Positions 1 to 11,393 of a stretch of DNA of 64,000 nucleotides are shown in pieces (position 1 is the stretch's first letter; each line of letters starts with the position of its first letter). The stretch comes from Pseudocercospora fijiensis CIRAD86 (Eukaryota; Ascomycota; Dothideomycetes; Mycosphaerellales; Mycosphaerellaceae): assembly GCF_000340215.1 (NCBI RefSeq), contig NW_006921535.1, forward strand, positions 248,001 through 312,000, read 5' to 3'. The translations under genes and the position numbers were made by a program. Below the pieces are notes generated by a model. That model saw nothing but the letters and a program-made list of their open reading frames with translations. It did no database searches and had not been told where the DNA came from.

Positions 1-1480
1 ACCTGTCCAGTTTGCAGCGAGAGAGAGTTTCTCGGCGCCGAGCCACGGACATCTGTAATCGCGGTCGCCGTAGATCATCGAGAGTTTTACGCCGGAGGTG
101 AGGAGATACTCCATTTGTTTCAGGCCGGCGGCTCGAACCGGGTCGCCGGTGGTGTAGCCGAAGGAGAGTTGGGTGGCGTAGGAGTTTGCGGTGAAGTTTA
201 GGGGGACGCCGAGGGCGCGTTGGACCGATTCGCGGTTGAAGAAGCCGTCGAGGTAGGATGGTGGTTGCGAGCTTGGCTCGAGTTGTGCGATGTCGAAGAC
301 GCTGAGGTTCGAGACGGCGTTGTATGGGGCTTGTACGTATAATCCGTAGGTTAGTGTCGCGTTGGCGCAAACGGCGTTTACGGTGTCGTTTAAACCCAGA
401 AAGTCGGGATCGTACTGATCGCCCAGCTTTCGACATGCGAGAAGCTGGTCTCTTGCGCCGCCTTCAGCGCCCCAGGCCTCTTTGGCAGCAGCATACACGT
501 CGTCTGGGAGGACTTGGAGACCATATGTGTTGTTGTAAGCCATGTCTGGTGTCCACTCGCCTTGGTAGAGGAGATCTGTGCAGCCGTTCGTCCAGCCGGC
601 TGTGTCGACTGGCAGGATTGTGCCGTTGAGCTTACCGGCCTCAATTGCTTCATTCTGCTCAACAAAGCGGGCCGCGGAGAATGGAACCCAGTAGCCTCCA
701 TAGCTATGTCCCCAAAAGCTCACACGCTTGTCAACGGTCTTGTACTCTGGGAATGACGTGAACCAGAATTGAGCAAAGTGCCATAATGTGTTCGCAGCGG
801 TTTGTGACGTGCCTGGAGTGTTTGCTGGATCCTGACTTGGGAATGTGCCGTACAGGAACGTGGTGTTCTCAGCTGGCACAGAGCCGTTGTAGCTCTCGAA
901 TGGTACGATGTTGAGATTATCTAGGTTAACCAGATACATCAAGTCTTTGGTGCTGTTGACCAGCGAAGTGTAGGAGAACCCAGTGCCCACGGGTTGATCG
1001 ACATACAAGAGGTTGACGAATTTGTTCCAGGACCATGGGTTGTCCTCTGTCGTGTTTGAGTCTGCCAAAACTGAACAAGGACCGCCAGATTGTGCTGCGC
1101 CAAACATTGACGATTGACCGGGGCCTCCTGCCAGGTAGATTGCCGTTTGGGCATTTCGTGGATTCTGCCGAGCTTCGAAGTACCAGAAAAAGGTGGAGAT
1201 GTTGTAAGGCTCAGACTCGTCTGTGTCGTCGAGGTAGGAACTTGGGATGTGGACATAGCCAGCGTAGCTTTTTGCCCTTGTCTCGCAGATGGTGGTCTAC
1301 GGCTATTAGTAGGAAGTCATGCTCAGAATGCTGAGCATCTCGTACCTCTTTGTAGGAAATCGACACGCCAGGCTTATCCGGGATCTGTATCGTGGTGATG
1401 CCTTCTGGTGGAGGAGGGAAACCACAAAATGCCGGAGTTGCAAGAAAGCTGAACGCTGCAAACGCCAAAAGAAAAGCCAT
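1..1480 (-). CDS. Secreted serine carboxypeptidase, peptidase family S10 (partial, 3' end outside window)
   Basis: Secreted exopeptidase that removes C-terminal residues from peptides. The ATG at 1480 starts a hydrophobic signal peptide (MAFLLAFAAFSFLATPAFCG). A 64-bp intron (1282-1345) joins exon 1 (ending SYKE) to exon 2 (starting TRAKSYAGYVHIPSSY), which restores the typical S10 N-terminus. Family landmarks follow in one frame: the oxyanion segment LAGGPGQSSM, the NPWSWN and YVDQPVGTGFSY blocks, the nucleophile motif GHSYGG (Ser about residue 238) and the Asp motif GDRDYRCPWLG (about residue 453). The catalytic His would lie beyond base 1. The usual nucleophile context is GESYGG, so His before Ser is a variant. 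Several N-x-S/T sites fit a secreted glycoprotein. Family assignment is secure; substrate preference is unknown. Confidence 0.93.
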
Positions 1481-2576
1481 GCTGACTTAAAGTGATACAG
1501 AGGAGGAAGAAAAGGGCGAGAGGCGATGATGATGATGATGATTATGCTGCTGCTGGTATGCTCAGTGGAATGCATACAGGACTGGCCTATTGATATACGC
1601 ATCAAGCCGTGTTCAGCTCGCCAAATGCTCATGGTGTTCATGGTCTGGTCCTTCTGCTGGCTGTGTCCGAGATCAATCAAGTAGATTCAGTCTGGACTGG
1701 GGCCTGGATTGAAACGGCCTACGTAGCTCCACCGCGACGGCACTCATTGAGACCATGTGAATGAATTTTGGCGACACGTCCAATAGCAGAGCTTCGCCTG
1801 AAATGGTGTTCAATAGAAGTTCAGATTTTCACGTGAATGTGAAAGCTGGCCGAGCCCCTTGCATTGACCACGTCTGTGTGAGGCGCGATGATTTCGGCGA
1901 GACAGCCAATACCGTATCGTGCAAGCTTGTGCTGAAGATGTTTCAGGGCCAGCTGAGGGAATGGTGAAAGGAATCAAGAATATTGTCTGCTGCAAGGCAT
2001 CGCATCGGCATCGGCGTTGAAGCCTGATCAATGGCAGGGCCAACAATCTCCATGGCCACCCACGAACAGTCGTCGCCGCCATCAGGCTCTCCATTCGTCC
2101 AACGCAGTGCTATATCAAATTTACGGCATCTTTGGTCTCGCTTCCCTCACTACCTCCTCCTGTCTCGTCTCGTGTCTCCTGCATCACATCGCCTCCTAAA
2201 CACCATGTCGCGTCTGTGTTCACCTGCTGCGCCTCGCCTCGCACGGCTTGTCGCGTCGTCGAATTATATAGCGCAGCGCCCGTCTCGATATGCTGGTGCG
2301 CTCTCGACGTGGTGCGGAATCCGGAGGGCACAATGATGGAAGGTGAGACCAAGAGAGAGGAATTGATGCAGTTGAGGGAGTGATGATACACGCGCTTGCA
2401 GAAGAATTGGTTATTGGACCCTGCGAGCGCCTGTGAAAGAAGCCCTGCATTCTGAAACCAGAGCTGAACGAAACGGAACTACTTCACATAACAAACACTG
2501 CCTCCGTCATCTACTCACACACACCAACAAGTCCACACCACTCCTTCTCCCACTGCTACAACAGAACACCGCCAAG
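1481..2576. other. Intergenic, divergent promoters of carboxypeptidase and UAP1
   Basis: No convincing gene. It holds a (GAT)n microsatellite at 1525-1542. Short open frames lack codon bias or recognisable motifs. A frame continuous with UAP1 runs upstream to about 2433, but it has no ATG before 2577 and is probably leader sequence. Confidence 0.6.
1525..1542. repeat. (GAT)6 microsatellite
   Basis: Six perfect GAT units in the 5' flank of the carboxypeptidase gene, about 45 bp upstream of its start codon. Confidence 0.9.
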
Positions 2577-4118
2577 ATGGAAGCAGTCAAGGACACCATC
2601 AACAAAGCCATGTCGGCTTTGCACATTGGCGGTGGACCTGCAGAGCCACAATTTAATCCCCCGTCAGAGGCTGAATTCATGGAGATCAAGCAGAAATACG
2701 AAAAAGCGAATCAGGGCCACGTCTTTGCCTTCTGGGAAGAGCTCAAGTCTAACGAGCAAGGCCAGCTCTACCAACAAGCATCCACTCTCGACCCAGAGCA
2801 CATCAACAAAGTTTCAAACAAGACCTTACACCCAGTGAAGCCCGACAGCGAGAACGATAAGCCCAAGCTCGAACCACTTCCCGACTCAGCTACTACATCC
2901 ACAATCGACGCCAAAGAGGAGGATCTGAAGAAATGGTACGAATCAGGCTTGAGCCTCATCGCTGAGGGCAAGGTTGGTGTAGTGCTCATGGCAGGTGGCC
3001 AAGGAACACGTTTGGGCAGTTCAGCACCAAAAGGCTGCTATGACATCGACCTTCCAAGCCACAAGTCCTTATTCCAGCTCCAAGCAGAGCGTATCTGGAA
3101 GCTGCAACATCTGGCGAGCAAGGAGCACAAGAAGGATGATGTTGTCATCCCATGGTACATCATGACCTCTGGTCCTACACGCAAGCCAACGCAAGAATTT
3201 TTTGAAGAGAAGAAGTACTTCGGCCTAAATCGCAACAACGTCATCTTCTTCGAGCAAGGCGTTCTTCCCTGCGTTAGCATGGAGGGAAAGATCCTGCTTG
3301 AGAGCAAGAGCAAGATTGCAGTAGCACCAGACGGCAATGGTGGGCTGTACGGTGCACTCATTGGCACAGGCATCGTTGAAGATATGGGCAAGCGCGGCGT
3401 CAAGCACATCCACGCTTACTGCGTTGACAACTGCTTGGTCCGCGTAGCAGATCCAACATTCATTGGCTTCAGTGCAGAGAAGCACGTCTCAATTGCTACC
3501 AAAGTCGTGCGCAAGCGCAATGCGAAGGAGAGCGTGGGTCTCATTCTGCAAAAGAATGGCAAGCCGGATGTCGTAGAGTACTCCGAGATTGATGCCGAGA
3601 CGGCTGAGGCCAAAGACCCAAAGGACAACGAGCTGCTCAAGTTCCGTGCTGCAAACATCGTCAATCACTACTACAGCTTTGAGTTCCTCGACTCGATACC
3701 GCAGTGGTCGCACAAGTTGCCCCACCACATTGCCAAGAAGAAGATTCCTTGCGTTGACGAGAAGGGCAACGCGATCAAGCCAGATAAGCCGAACGGTATC
3801 AAGCTTGAGCAGTTCGTCTTTGATTGCTTTCCATTCCTGGAGATGACCAAGTTCGCATGCATGGAGGTTAAGCGTGAGGACGAGTTTTCGCCATTGAAGA
3901 ATGCCAAGGGTACAGGAGAAGATGATCCGGAGACCTCACGGAAAGACATCATGCTCCAAGGCAAGCGATTCCTGGAAGCTGCTGGAGCAACAGTTGTCAG
4001 CGAGAAGCCCGACGATGGCGTAGAGGTCAGCCCATTGATCTCCTATCAGGGTGAAGGTCTGGCTTTCTTGCAGGGTCGTGAGATCAAGGCCCCTGCGGTC
4101 ATTGAGAAGGAGGAGTAG
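2577..4118 (+). CDS. UAP1: UDP-N-acetylglucosamine pyrophosphorylase
   Basis: Cytosolic enzyme making UDP-GlcNAc from UTP and GlcNAc-1-phosphate, the last step of the precursor pathway for chitin, N-glycans and GPI anchors. Intronless, 513 codons; yeast Qri1/Uap1 is about 480 residues. The ATG at 2577 has a good context (GCCAAGATGG) and precedes a typical N-terminus. The nucleotide-binding signature is at about residues 135-150 ([19 protein letters not shown]), followed by family blocks such as [25 protein letters not shown] and HAYCVDNCL. The C-terminal part contains [12 protein letters not shown] and [10 protein letters not shown], the UTP/sugar-binding and loop regions. No breaks. The family is unambiguous. 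Confidence 0.97.
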   Translation: MEAVKDTINKAMSALHIGGGPAEPQFNPPSEAEFMEIKQKYEKANQGHVFAFWEELKSNEQGQLYQQASTLDPEHINKVSNKTLHPVKPDSENDKPKLEPLPDSATTSTIDAKEEDLKKWYESGLSLIAEGKVGVVLMAGGQGTRLGSSAPKGCYDIDLPSHKSLFQLQAERIWKLQHLASKEHKKDDVVIPWYIMTSGPTRKPTQEFFEEKKYFGLNRNNVIFFEQGVLPCVSMEGKILLESKSKIAVAPDGNGGLYGALIGTGIVEDMGKRGVKHIHAYCVDNCLVRVADPTFIGFSAEKHVSIATKVVRKRNAKESVGLILQKNGKPDVVEYSEIDAETAEAKDPKDNELLKFRAANIVNHYYSFEFLDSIPQWSHKLPHHIAKKKIPCVDEKGNAIKPDKPNGIKLEQFVFDCFPFLEMTKFACMEVKREDEFSPLKNAKGTGEDDPETSRKDIMLQGKRFLEAAGATVVSEKPDDGVEVSPLISYQGEGLAFLQGREIKAPAVIEKEE

Positions 4119-5267
4119 AACACACCTTCTCATGAGACGAGGGAAGCCGTCCTGAAGCTCGAACACAAAACTGCTGCTCAACAGGCCCCAGGGGGACAAT
4201 GGTCGGGCTTCTGGCCAGTGTGGTCTTGGCCGTAGTTCTGATCGTACATCGGCTACTTCGCAGAAGCAGCATGCAGGATGCTACTTGAACTCGGCTGGTT
4301 TGTGTTTACAGTGGCACATTTCAATTTTCGGCGTTGGTGAAAGGCAGAGGGATGTTGACACAGGCTTGTCATCTTGTCGGAAGCACCCAAAATGATGATA
4401 GAACGAATACATGATGAAATTGCTGGCAATGAAACTTTCTCGGTATCATATGAGCAGCGTGCTCGCTCCAAGCAATAGTAGGCGATAAGCTTGCGCTGAT
4501 CCGGATGCAGCGCTTGTTGTTGTGCTTCGTTTCCTTCAAAATCTTTGGTCGAAGCTGTTTACACAAAACCCTCCTCCACCCACGCTCCGCCATCGTCCTC
4601 GGCAATGCAGCACGCGCTAGGAACAACGTGAACGCTTAAAGTTAAGCGCTGGTAATAGCGTTGCAAGCACAGATCTGATTCGCCGATTACGATTCACTCC
4701 TTCCCTGGACCCTCCTTCGGCAGGAATTCCTCTGCACGAGATCCCCCACCAACTCTGTGAGGCAGTACTTTCTTTGTTGTCCACAACTCTATTCCCAACA
4801 CATTTTCACGTTCTTTTGCTTTTCGTTTCGCCAACTTTGGTGGTGCGTGGACGGAGAGAGCAGCAGGAGAAGGGAGCAGGACTAGCAGGACAGCAGCAGG
4901 TATGCAACAACCACCCCAGCCGCCAGCAGAGACAAGGGTCAATGGAGGGGAGAGCTTGTCGCGGCGCGTAGCCGGCATTGGAGAATGGAAACAACATTGA
5001 GGACGTGTGCTGATGGTTCTATAGGCAGGGCATTGGTACTACGAGGTATGCGATATTTCTTCCCGATTACAGCGACACTATACCGTCACTTGCGATCCGG
5101 TCCTTGAGAGCTGTGAGCTCTCGGTGAAGAGTTTTGTATGCGGAGGCATTGTACGACCGAGACAGGCTTGCGACGACACACGCGACGACCGCGTTGCGCA
5201 ACCCTATACAGAACGCATCTCTGATAACAGGGCTTTACAGTCATTTCGAAGGAGAAGTTGAGGCAGG
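4119..5267. other. Intergenic: UAP1 3' UTR and GIS2 promoter/leader
   Basis: No gene supported. A 16-bp perfect dyad (arms CGCTTAA/TTAAGCG, 2-bp spacer) lies at 4633-4648. A pyrimidine-rich stretch at about 4770-4830 and a long gap before the GIS2 ATG suggest a long 5' leader. Open frames here show no protein-like pattern. Confidence 0.5.
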
Positions 5268-6144
5268 ATGTCATCTCTTTCGCGCCGCGCATGCTACAAG
5301 TGCGGTAACGTTGGGCATTATGCCGAGGTCTGCTCTAGCAGTGAGCGCTTGTGCTACAACTGCAAGCAACCGGGTAAGGACATGAACAACAGCCTAGACA
5401 CGGCTACGGGCAGCATGTTGACCGCTGTTTGCCACAGGTCATGAGAGCAATAACTGCCCTCACCCACGAACGACCGAGAGTGAGTCGCATACCATCTAAT
5501 TCGCTTCGTCGAGGTCGAAGAAAAGATGCTAAAGATGGATCCAGCAAAGCAATGCTATCACTGTCAAGGTCTTGGACATGTCCAGGCTGACTGTCCAACA
5601 CTCCGCTTGAGTGGTGGTGCCCAAGGTGGTGGACGATGCTACTCATGTGGTCAAGCAGGCCATCTCGCAGTACGTCTTGGCGAATCACATATTGCCAAGC
5701 TTTCGGACTAATCTTCCACAGCGCAATTGCCCAACACCAAATGCTTCCCCAACTGGAGCCGGCCGTGGTGCTGGCGGACCAGCTCGCGGTGGATATGGAG
5801 GCGGCTTTCGTGGTGGCTTCGCTGGCAACAACCGCGCTGCCACTTGCTACAAATGCGGTGGACCAAACCATTTTGCCCGTGACTGCCAGGCTCAAGCCAT
5901 GAAATGCTATGCTTGTGGCAAACTTGGGCACATTTCCCGCGACTGCACCTCGCCAAATGGTGGCTCATTGAATAGCGCTGGCAAGACGTGCTACCGCTGC
6001 GGCGAGACTGGCCACATTTCTCGCGACTGCGCCCAAGCAGCGGCCGAGACCAATGGCGCTCCTGTCATGAACGGCAACGATTCTGTTCCTGCAGCCGCTG
6101 AGGCCCCGGTGGCTCCAGTTGCACCAGCGCCCGTCGCTGCTTAA
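5268..6144 (+). CDS. GIS2: Seven-CCHC zinc-knuckle nucleic-acid-binding protein (CNBP/Gis2/Byr3 family)
   Basis: RNA/ssDNA-binding protein of the CNBP family, which associates with translating mRNPs. Four exons: 5268-5373, 5438-5479, 5545-5669 and 5722-6144. The introns are 64, 65 and 52 bp with GT...AG ends and CTAA-type branch sites, and the model gives 231 residues. It has seven C-x2-C-x4-H-x4-C knuckles, in order CYKCGNVGHYAEVC, CYNCKQPGHESNNC, CYHCQGLGHVQADC, CYSCGQAGHLARNC, CYKCGGPNHFARDC, CYACGKLGHISRDC and CYRCGETGHISRDC. Seven is the count in human CNBP and yeast Gis2. A Gly/Arg-rich RGG-like linker separates knuckles 4 and 5, and the C-terminus is Ala/Pro-rich. Introns 1-3 interrupt the first four knuckles; exon 4 carries knuckles 5-7 unbroken. 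Confidence 0.92.
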
Positions 6145-6942
6145 ATCCCTAACGACCCTATACGCGAGCTCCAGCTGGCCACGGAGTCTCGCAATCCTAC
6201 TTTGAATTTCTGGCCAATCTGTTTCAGTCTCCTAGCAACAAGCAATGATCGAGCGTTCTTACGACCTCACGACCCGACGACACCATATCAAAAGTTTCCT
6301 TTACGACCATCACGACCCAGCATATACCTTATACCCAAGCTGAGCGGGACAATCCAGCGAAGCCGACGAACAATGAGCGGAAACCTGTGACACGCGCCTT
6401 TTTAGGTGTTTTCGATTTCGAAACGCAGTTAGTCGCGTGCAGGTGGGAAGACAAGGACGAAGGTAGTCAAGATTGAGCTATGGGGGGAGAGGGGGATGCG
6501 GATGCAGCGAAGAGAGTGTGGTGGTCGAAGTGCGATGGGGCAGAGAGGGCGGCAAAGACGCAACCGTATGTGTATGTGTGTGATCTCGACTTTATCACTT
6601 CCTGTGACCGATGCGTCAACTCGAGCCGTCTTGTAATCCATGAAAGATGTAACGAGCAAAAGCATTGTTAATTGGACTGTGAGTAGTGCGTCTGTGGTGA
6701 GTCTCACGCTGTCTGCCCTCGGCGCGTCGCGTCGCATCACGTCTGGCATTGTGGCTTCCTTCCTCGTCCGCGCCATACCAGAGGAAGGAAGCAACTGCGC
6801 GACTGCCACAACTCGAAATGGGGACCACCAAGTCATTTCTGCCTGGCTGTTTTCTTCTTTCGTTACATGTATCCATTGCCATTTCGTATACACTCTTTTT
6901 CGTGTCGGCGGCATTCTCTCTTCTCTCGCTCTCGTTCTCAAC
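6145..6942. other. Intergenic between GIS2 and DMC1
   Basis: No gene supported. It contains the GIS2 3' UTR and the DMC1 promoter. Pyrimidine-rich sequence (TTCTCTCTTCTCTCGCTCTCG type) lies just upstream of the DMC1 ATG, as is common for fungal leaders. Confidence 0.5.
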
Positions 6943-8300
6943 ATGCCAGCCTCAGTGACCACCAGCGAGCAAGAGGAGGAGGATTATCAGCCAGTCCTGC
7001 ACTTCATCGTCGATGTTGATCAGCTCACGAATCATGGTGAGTGTTGCCAGTGACATGCGAGCCGGCTGCAACAAATGCTCACACACTATAGGAATCAATG
7101 CATCCGACGTCAGCAAGCTCAAGCTGAGCTCGTACTACACCATCGGAGTAAGTGCTTCGCCTCCAAGACTGTGAGACCACGGTCTCTAATCCGAATTTCA
7201 GCAAGTGATGAACGCCCACAGCAAGGTGCTGAAGACCATCAAAGGCTACTCCGAGCAGAAGGTTGAAAAGGTCAAAGAAGCCGCGAGAAAATGCCAGGTA
7301 AGGTCTTCGCAAGTGTCCCAGTGCGATGCTGCTGACATCGCCACAGCCACATGGCTTCACTGGCATGATGACGGCTCAAGAGCTGCTCATGCGACGCAAA
7401 GGCTGTTTCCGTATCCAGACCGGCAGCAAGCAGTGGGATACCATCCTCGGCGGAGGCTTTGAATCTCGCAGTGTCAACGAAGTCTATGGCGAGTATCGTT
7501 GCGGCAAGACTCAGCTCTGCCACACCATGTGTGTCATTGCACAGGTGAGTGTTCTTTTTCTTCTCCTCCCACAGCTTGATTCCTCTGACGTTCCCCAGAG
7601 ACCAAAGGCCGACGGAGGCGCCGAGGGCAAGGTGGCTGTCATTAATACCGAAGGCACCTTCCGTCCAGAGCGTGTCGCACAAGTGGCCGAGTATTATCAG
7701 AGTGAGTCTGATTCCCATGATGGCCGTGGGCAAGCTGACATCTCTGAAGTGGACCCCGAAACTGTCAACGAGAACATCCTTTACATTCGTGCCCTCAACA
7801 GCGAACATCAGCACGAGACTCTCCTGCAACTTGCCGAGAGCTTTGCCACGGGAGAATATCGCCTCCTCATCGTCGACAGCATCCTCAACCTTTTCCGTAG
7901 CGACTACCAAGGACGTGGTGAGCTGAACGAGCGACAGCAGAAGCTTGGCATTCACCTGCGCAAGCTGGCAGAGTTCGCAGAAGAGTTCAACATCACCGTC
8001 TTCATGACCAATCAAGTCCAATCCGATCCTGGTGCGAGTGCTCTATTCGCTGGTGCCGATGGCCGCAAGCCTGTCGGTGGCCACGTTCTGGCTCACGCTT
8101 CGGCGACTCGTGTTCTCCTTCGCAAAGGCCGCGGTGAGGAGCGTGTGGCCAAGATCATGGACTCTCCCGGTGAGTGCATCACTTCGATTCGCACATCTCT
8201 TGTTGACCTTGCTGACACCAATTTCTTCTCAGACTGTCCCGAAGCTGAAGCGACCTATGTCATTACTACCGGCGGCATCAACGATCCTGACAAAGCTTGA
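6943..8300 (+). CDS. DMC1: Meiotic recombinase Dmc1 (RecA/Rad51 family)
   Basis: Nuclear ATP-dependent strand-exchange protein acting with Rad51 at meiotic double-strand breaks. Seven exons: 6943-7036, 7092-7147, 7202-7297, 7347-7544, 7599-7701, 7750-8169 and 8233-8300. The model gives 344 residues, close to human DMC1 (340). The N-terminal helix-hairpin-helix part reads [19 protein letters not shown]. Walker A is GEYRCGKTQ (about 130-138) and Walker B is LLIVDSI. The L2/C-terminal blocks [20 protein letters not shown] and [18 protein letters not shown] are closer to Dmc1 than to Rad51. The block usually read as IDTEGTF is INTEGTF here. Introns 4, 5 and 6 (54, 48 and 63 bp) are multiples of three without an in-frame stop, so an unspliced reading hides them. 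No disabling lesion seen. Confidence 0.93.
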
Positions 8301-10017
8301 TCTCGACGTCTCCCCACTTCTTCCTCACGATTTACAACCATGTCTTGCTGATTGCTTTCCGGACTTTGCTGCGATGTACGCTGACCATATCGCGCGTCTC
8401 GATCTATCTTGGAACTTGCTAGCGAGAGAGCGAGGTGTTTCGGAGTCTCTTATTGTTCACTTTACTCTGTATCGTTTTTGTTGTACATTAGTATCCTCCT
8501 GTGGCAATGGCTCATAATGCCAATGTATGATGGCCCAGTTCAGAATCAAGTCTTTTCTTCGAGCGTGTTATGAACACTGTTGTCCATTCAGGTCACATCT
8601 TCGTTAGAAACACCTTGCTGTCCTCGGCTCCGATTCGGCCGGCGTCGCCGGCAGCGTCCCGAACATCTCCCACTCGTCATCGTAAACACACCACACACCA
8701 AGCAGCAACCAACCCAGTACTATGGCAAGATAATGCGCAGTATAGGCTACGTCCATTCGAATGAAGAAATGGCCACGCCAACCTGAGCATGATCTGAAAG
8801 TCTATACTGTCGAACCGAATCTTGTGCTGTTTTTCCCGCTCGTGCCGGACGAGGCATTCTCTTACTACTCTTTATTATCGGCAGCGCTCACTAGGCGTGA
8901 TTGTTGTGTTACTTTGTATAACAGCTCACTAACAAATGCTGGCAACATCGCTACGAATCCGGAGGAAATCATTGGCGGCAAATATCTCGAACGGGACGGC
9001 GAACATTTCAGTTGGAAACACACATCGATAGCTCGTTCCATCGATCAGATTGGCCTGAAACACTACTGGGCACATCACGTCTGGCGCAGTGTGCTTCAAA
9101 CGTACATAAAGTGTGCCATGTCAGATCCTCGAGGAATGTTGATTGCGGTCTCTGTAATCGCAAAGTGCTTTGCAAGTCATACCCGGTGTGACTACCTGGC
9201 TTGGCTGTAACTCGTTGTAAAGAATGCACTCGACTACGGACACACCAAATTTCTAGCTGGCCATTTGGTCCTTCCTTGCATCGATAAATGCCACCTCTTG
9301 ATGGAGAACCGCAGGTACTGTGTTTGCTCCTAAATGTCGAGGATGCTGGACTTACTCTTTCCTACTTCAGGCAGGGCTGCTTTAGACTACCAATGTCCTA
9401 TCCCTCTAGCTCTCTGAATCCGGAAAAAATCCCGTACTAATAGGTTCTTCACATCGAACGGGAAAATCTACAATATTCGATAAGATTAGCGGCTATCGTG
9501 GGGTAGAATACTAGAGATTGTCGATCTGCTCCGCCTCATTTCGATTTGGCTCAAACACTCAACATGAAGCCAATATGTGAAGTAGCTTCAGGCACTCACA
9601 GATTCAGACTCTCTACGTCAAAAGTCCGAAGTGTACCGTGGGATGGGCACTCGCCAAGGACATTCTTTCAGCTCTTGGCTTCTAAAGGTCGCGTACTTGC
9701 AATACACTCGCATACGGTCCTCGGCGAGCGAAGAAGTCCGCGCAAGCCTCGTACTATGAATAGTGCGCACACCTCTGCCATGATGGCGACGAGCTTAAGA
9801 ACAGGCCCCACTGTATCTGAGCGCCTTTCAGGAATTGCCTCTAAGGTCATTCGGGGTTGACAGCCATTTCCGGCATGAAATGAGCTATGATATGAGCCAG
9901 CATGAGATACGGGCAGATCTAGGACTCAGCTCGATGGATGAGAAGCAGTATAAGAGAGGTTGCCCTTTTCAGCTATGATTAGAGAAGTCTCATACACGCA
10001 TCTATTTCCTCGGCATA
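8301..10017. other. Long intergenic stretch (about 1.7 kb)
   Basis: The first 250 bp are probably the DMC1 3' UTR. An open frame at 8761-9210 (149 codons) has no recognisable motif and I do not call it a gene. The rest separates the conserved block from the decayed secondary-metabolism region and may hold further unrecognised relics. Confidence 0.4.
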
Positions 10018-10557
10018 ATGAGACTATTGAGCTTTCTCGCATGCGGAGTTCTACCTTGGGTGGCCGCCATACCCACAAGTTCCGAAGTTATCACCAGAGA
10101 TGTAGCAATCCTCGGCGGAGGACCTTCGGGCACCTATGCTGCCGTCGGACTAAGAGACAAGGGCAAGAGTGTAGTAATAGTCGAGAAAGAAGCTGTTCTT
10201 GGAGGGAATGTCGCCTCATATCTCGTTCCTAGCACCGCGATCTCCGTGGAAGTCGGCGTCTACTTTTTAAACAATGCACCAACGCTGCGGAAATTTTTCT
10301 CTCGTTTCAATCTGGGCCTCAATCCTGTCGACTTGGCACAGCTCGCTAGACTAACAGCCTATGCAGACTTCAACAGCGGCGCTAGGCTTCCCGACCCGCG
10401 TCCACAAACACAGGACTTACAATGTCTGCAAGCTTATCGGGGTTGGAGGATAAGGCCATGCTTGCCGCTACAAGGAGACCATTACCCTTTCCGAGAATAC
10501 AAGTTTGCCAGTGCTCAGGCCTTGATCTCTCGTGCCTGTAACCCCATTGTCAGCTAA
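10018..10557 (+). pseudogene. Truncated FAD-dependent oxidoreductase (secreted, secondary-metabolism type)
   Basis: The ATG at 10018 opens a signal-peptide-like segment (MRLLSFLACGVLPWVAA). A dinucleotide-binding fold follows: ITRDVAILGGGPSGTYAA with the GGGPSG glycine motif, then VVIVEKEAVLGGN. The pattern matches FAD/NAD(P)-binding amine-oxidase-like proteins often found in fungal metabolite clusters. Such proteins are normally around 450-550 residues. Here similarity fades after about residue 125 (near 10400) and the frame closes at 10557, so the substrate-binding and C-terminal parts are missing. The last 90 bp overlap the opposite-strand PKS SAT relic and are probably not part of this gene. 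Read as a 5' gene fragment left by rearrangement. Confidence 0.6.
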
Positions 10558-10917
10558 CACGAAGATTCCCGAGCGGTCGGATACAAACGCTAATACCAGA
10601 CATGCCTGATAGACACAGACAAGTACTCGGTCGATGCTGCCCCCGAGGATCGTCTTCCGCAAGGCAACGACATGTTGTGTCCAGTCAAGGATACTTCCTA
10701 CCCAAGGTACCAGTTCCTGCATGTGCTTTGGAAGTTGTGCTATCTCATACCTGACGGCAGAGGTCGCTTGTCTGAGGAATCTGACCAGATGGCTTTGATC
10801 GGATGCGAGGCTCAGGGCTTTGAATCTTCCGAAAAGCTCAGCCTGATCACCCACCCTCAGGATCTCCTTGTGGGATCTCGCCTGAGAAGAAGTAGATATG
10901 AGCTCTGTTGGACTCAT
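10468..10917 (-). pseudogene. Relic of the starter-unit ACP transacylase (SAT) domain of a non-reducing polyketide synthase
   Basis: The minus-strand frame from the ATG at 10917 resembles the start of fungal NR-PKS SAT domains. It has VGDQAELFGRFKAL where the family has F-GDQ-x-F-x2-L, then LVRFLRQATSAVRYEIAQLP, a hydrophobic SILDW segment and VLVCVYQ. The position of the active-site GxCxG motif reads GLSTG, so the nucleophilic Cys appears to be Ser. The frame then ends at 10468 with no KS domain after it. A working NR-PKS would need about 5 kb more coding sequence, which is absent. The assignment rests on motif spacing and is an inference. A profile match to the SAT domain would settle it. 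Confidence 0.55.
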
Positions 10918-11393
10918 GCATGTTTGGCTGGAGTTGGGGTGCTACTCCATCTGCAGATTTTGGATGCATGGGCTCGAATCGCTATTGCAGTGCTGATGAG
11001 ACGGTTGACTGCAGGCTTGCTTGTAGAACTATTGAGCATCTAAGGAGTGCTGGACGGAGACAATGGTGTATGATTACGGGTTGCTGCGACCCATATATGC
11101 CAGATGAGGGGAACGCAGGTCTCTGGAAGAAGCTTTGATGCAGTTCTACCCTTCGAGGACCGAGAGCGCCATCTGCGTAACAGCGTATAGAATATGAACT
11201 GCTGGACCTGATCCGACGGAGCTCCACCTTTGGAGGCTGATATTCTCTCGGCTTCCGAGGTGCAGGATGGCCAGCCATCTTTTTGGGTGGAATTTGAATT
11301 GTAAGATGGATATGTCCTCGAAATATGTCCTCGAACGAGGCTTTGCTTTCTGTCGCCAAGCACACTTCCCGAACTCCCCGAAACTTGGGAGAG
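10918..11393. other. Unassigned spacer within the relic cluster
   Basis: No intact gene. One plus-strand open stretch (about 10908-11138) is rich in Cys (eight in about 60 codons). It has no ATG at its head, no signal peptide and a stop directly upstream, so I leave it uncalled. Confidence 0.35.

Noticed and set aside
2433..2576. N-terminal extension of UAP1 by 48 codons
   Set aside because: The extended frame has no ATG before 2577. It is Thr/His/Leu-rich leader-like text, and the ATG at 2577 has good context and a family-typical start.
8761..9210. 149-codon plus-strand frame after DMC1
   Set aside because: No motif, no hydrophobic or compositional structure, no splice partners, and unusual codon use compared with neighbours.
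10672..11043. Plus-strand continuation of the FAD oxidoreductase
   Set aside because: The text does not match expected oxidoreductase blocks and is antisense to the SAT-like frame, which explains the region better.
10908..11138. Cys-rich 76-codon plus-strand stretch (possible small secreted protein)
   Set aside because: No ATG at the head, an in-frame stop just upstream, no signal peptide; it lies among relics. Kept only as a remark.
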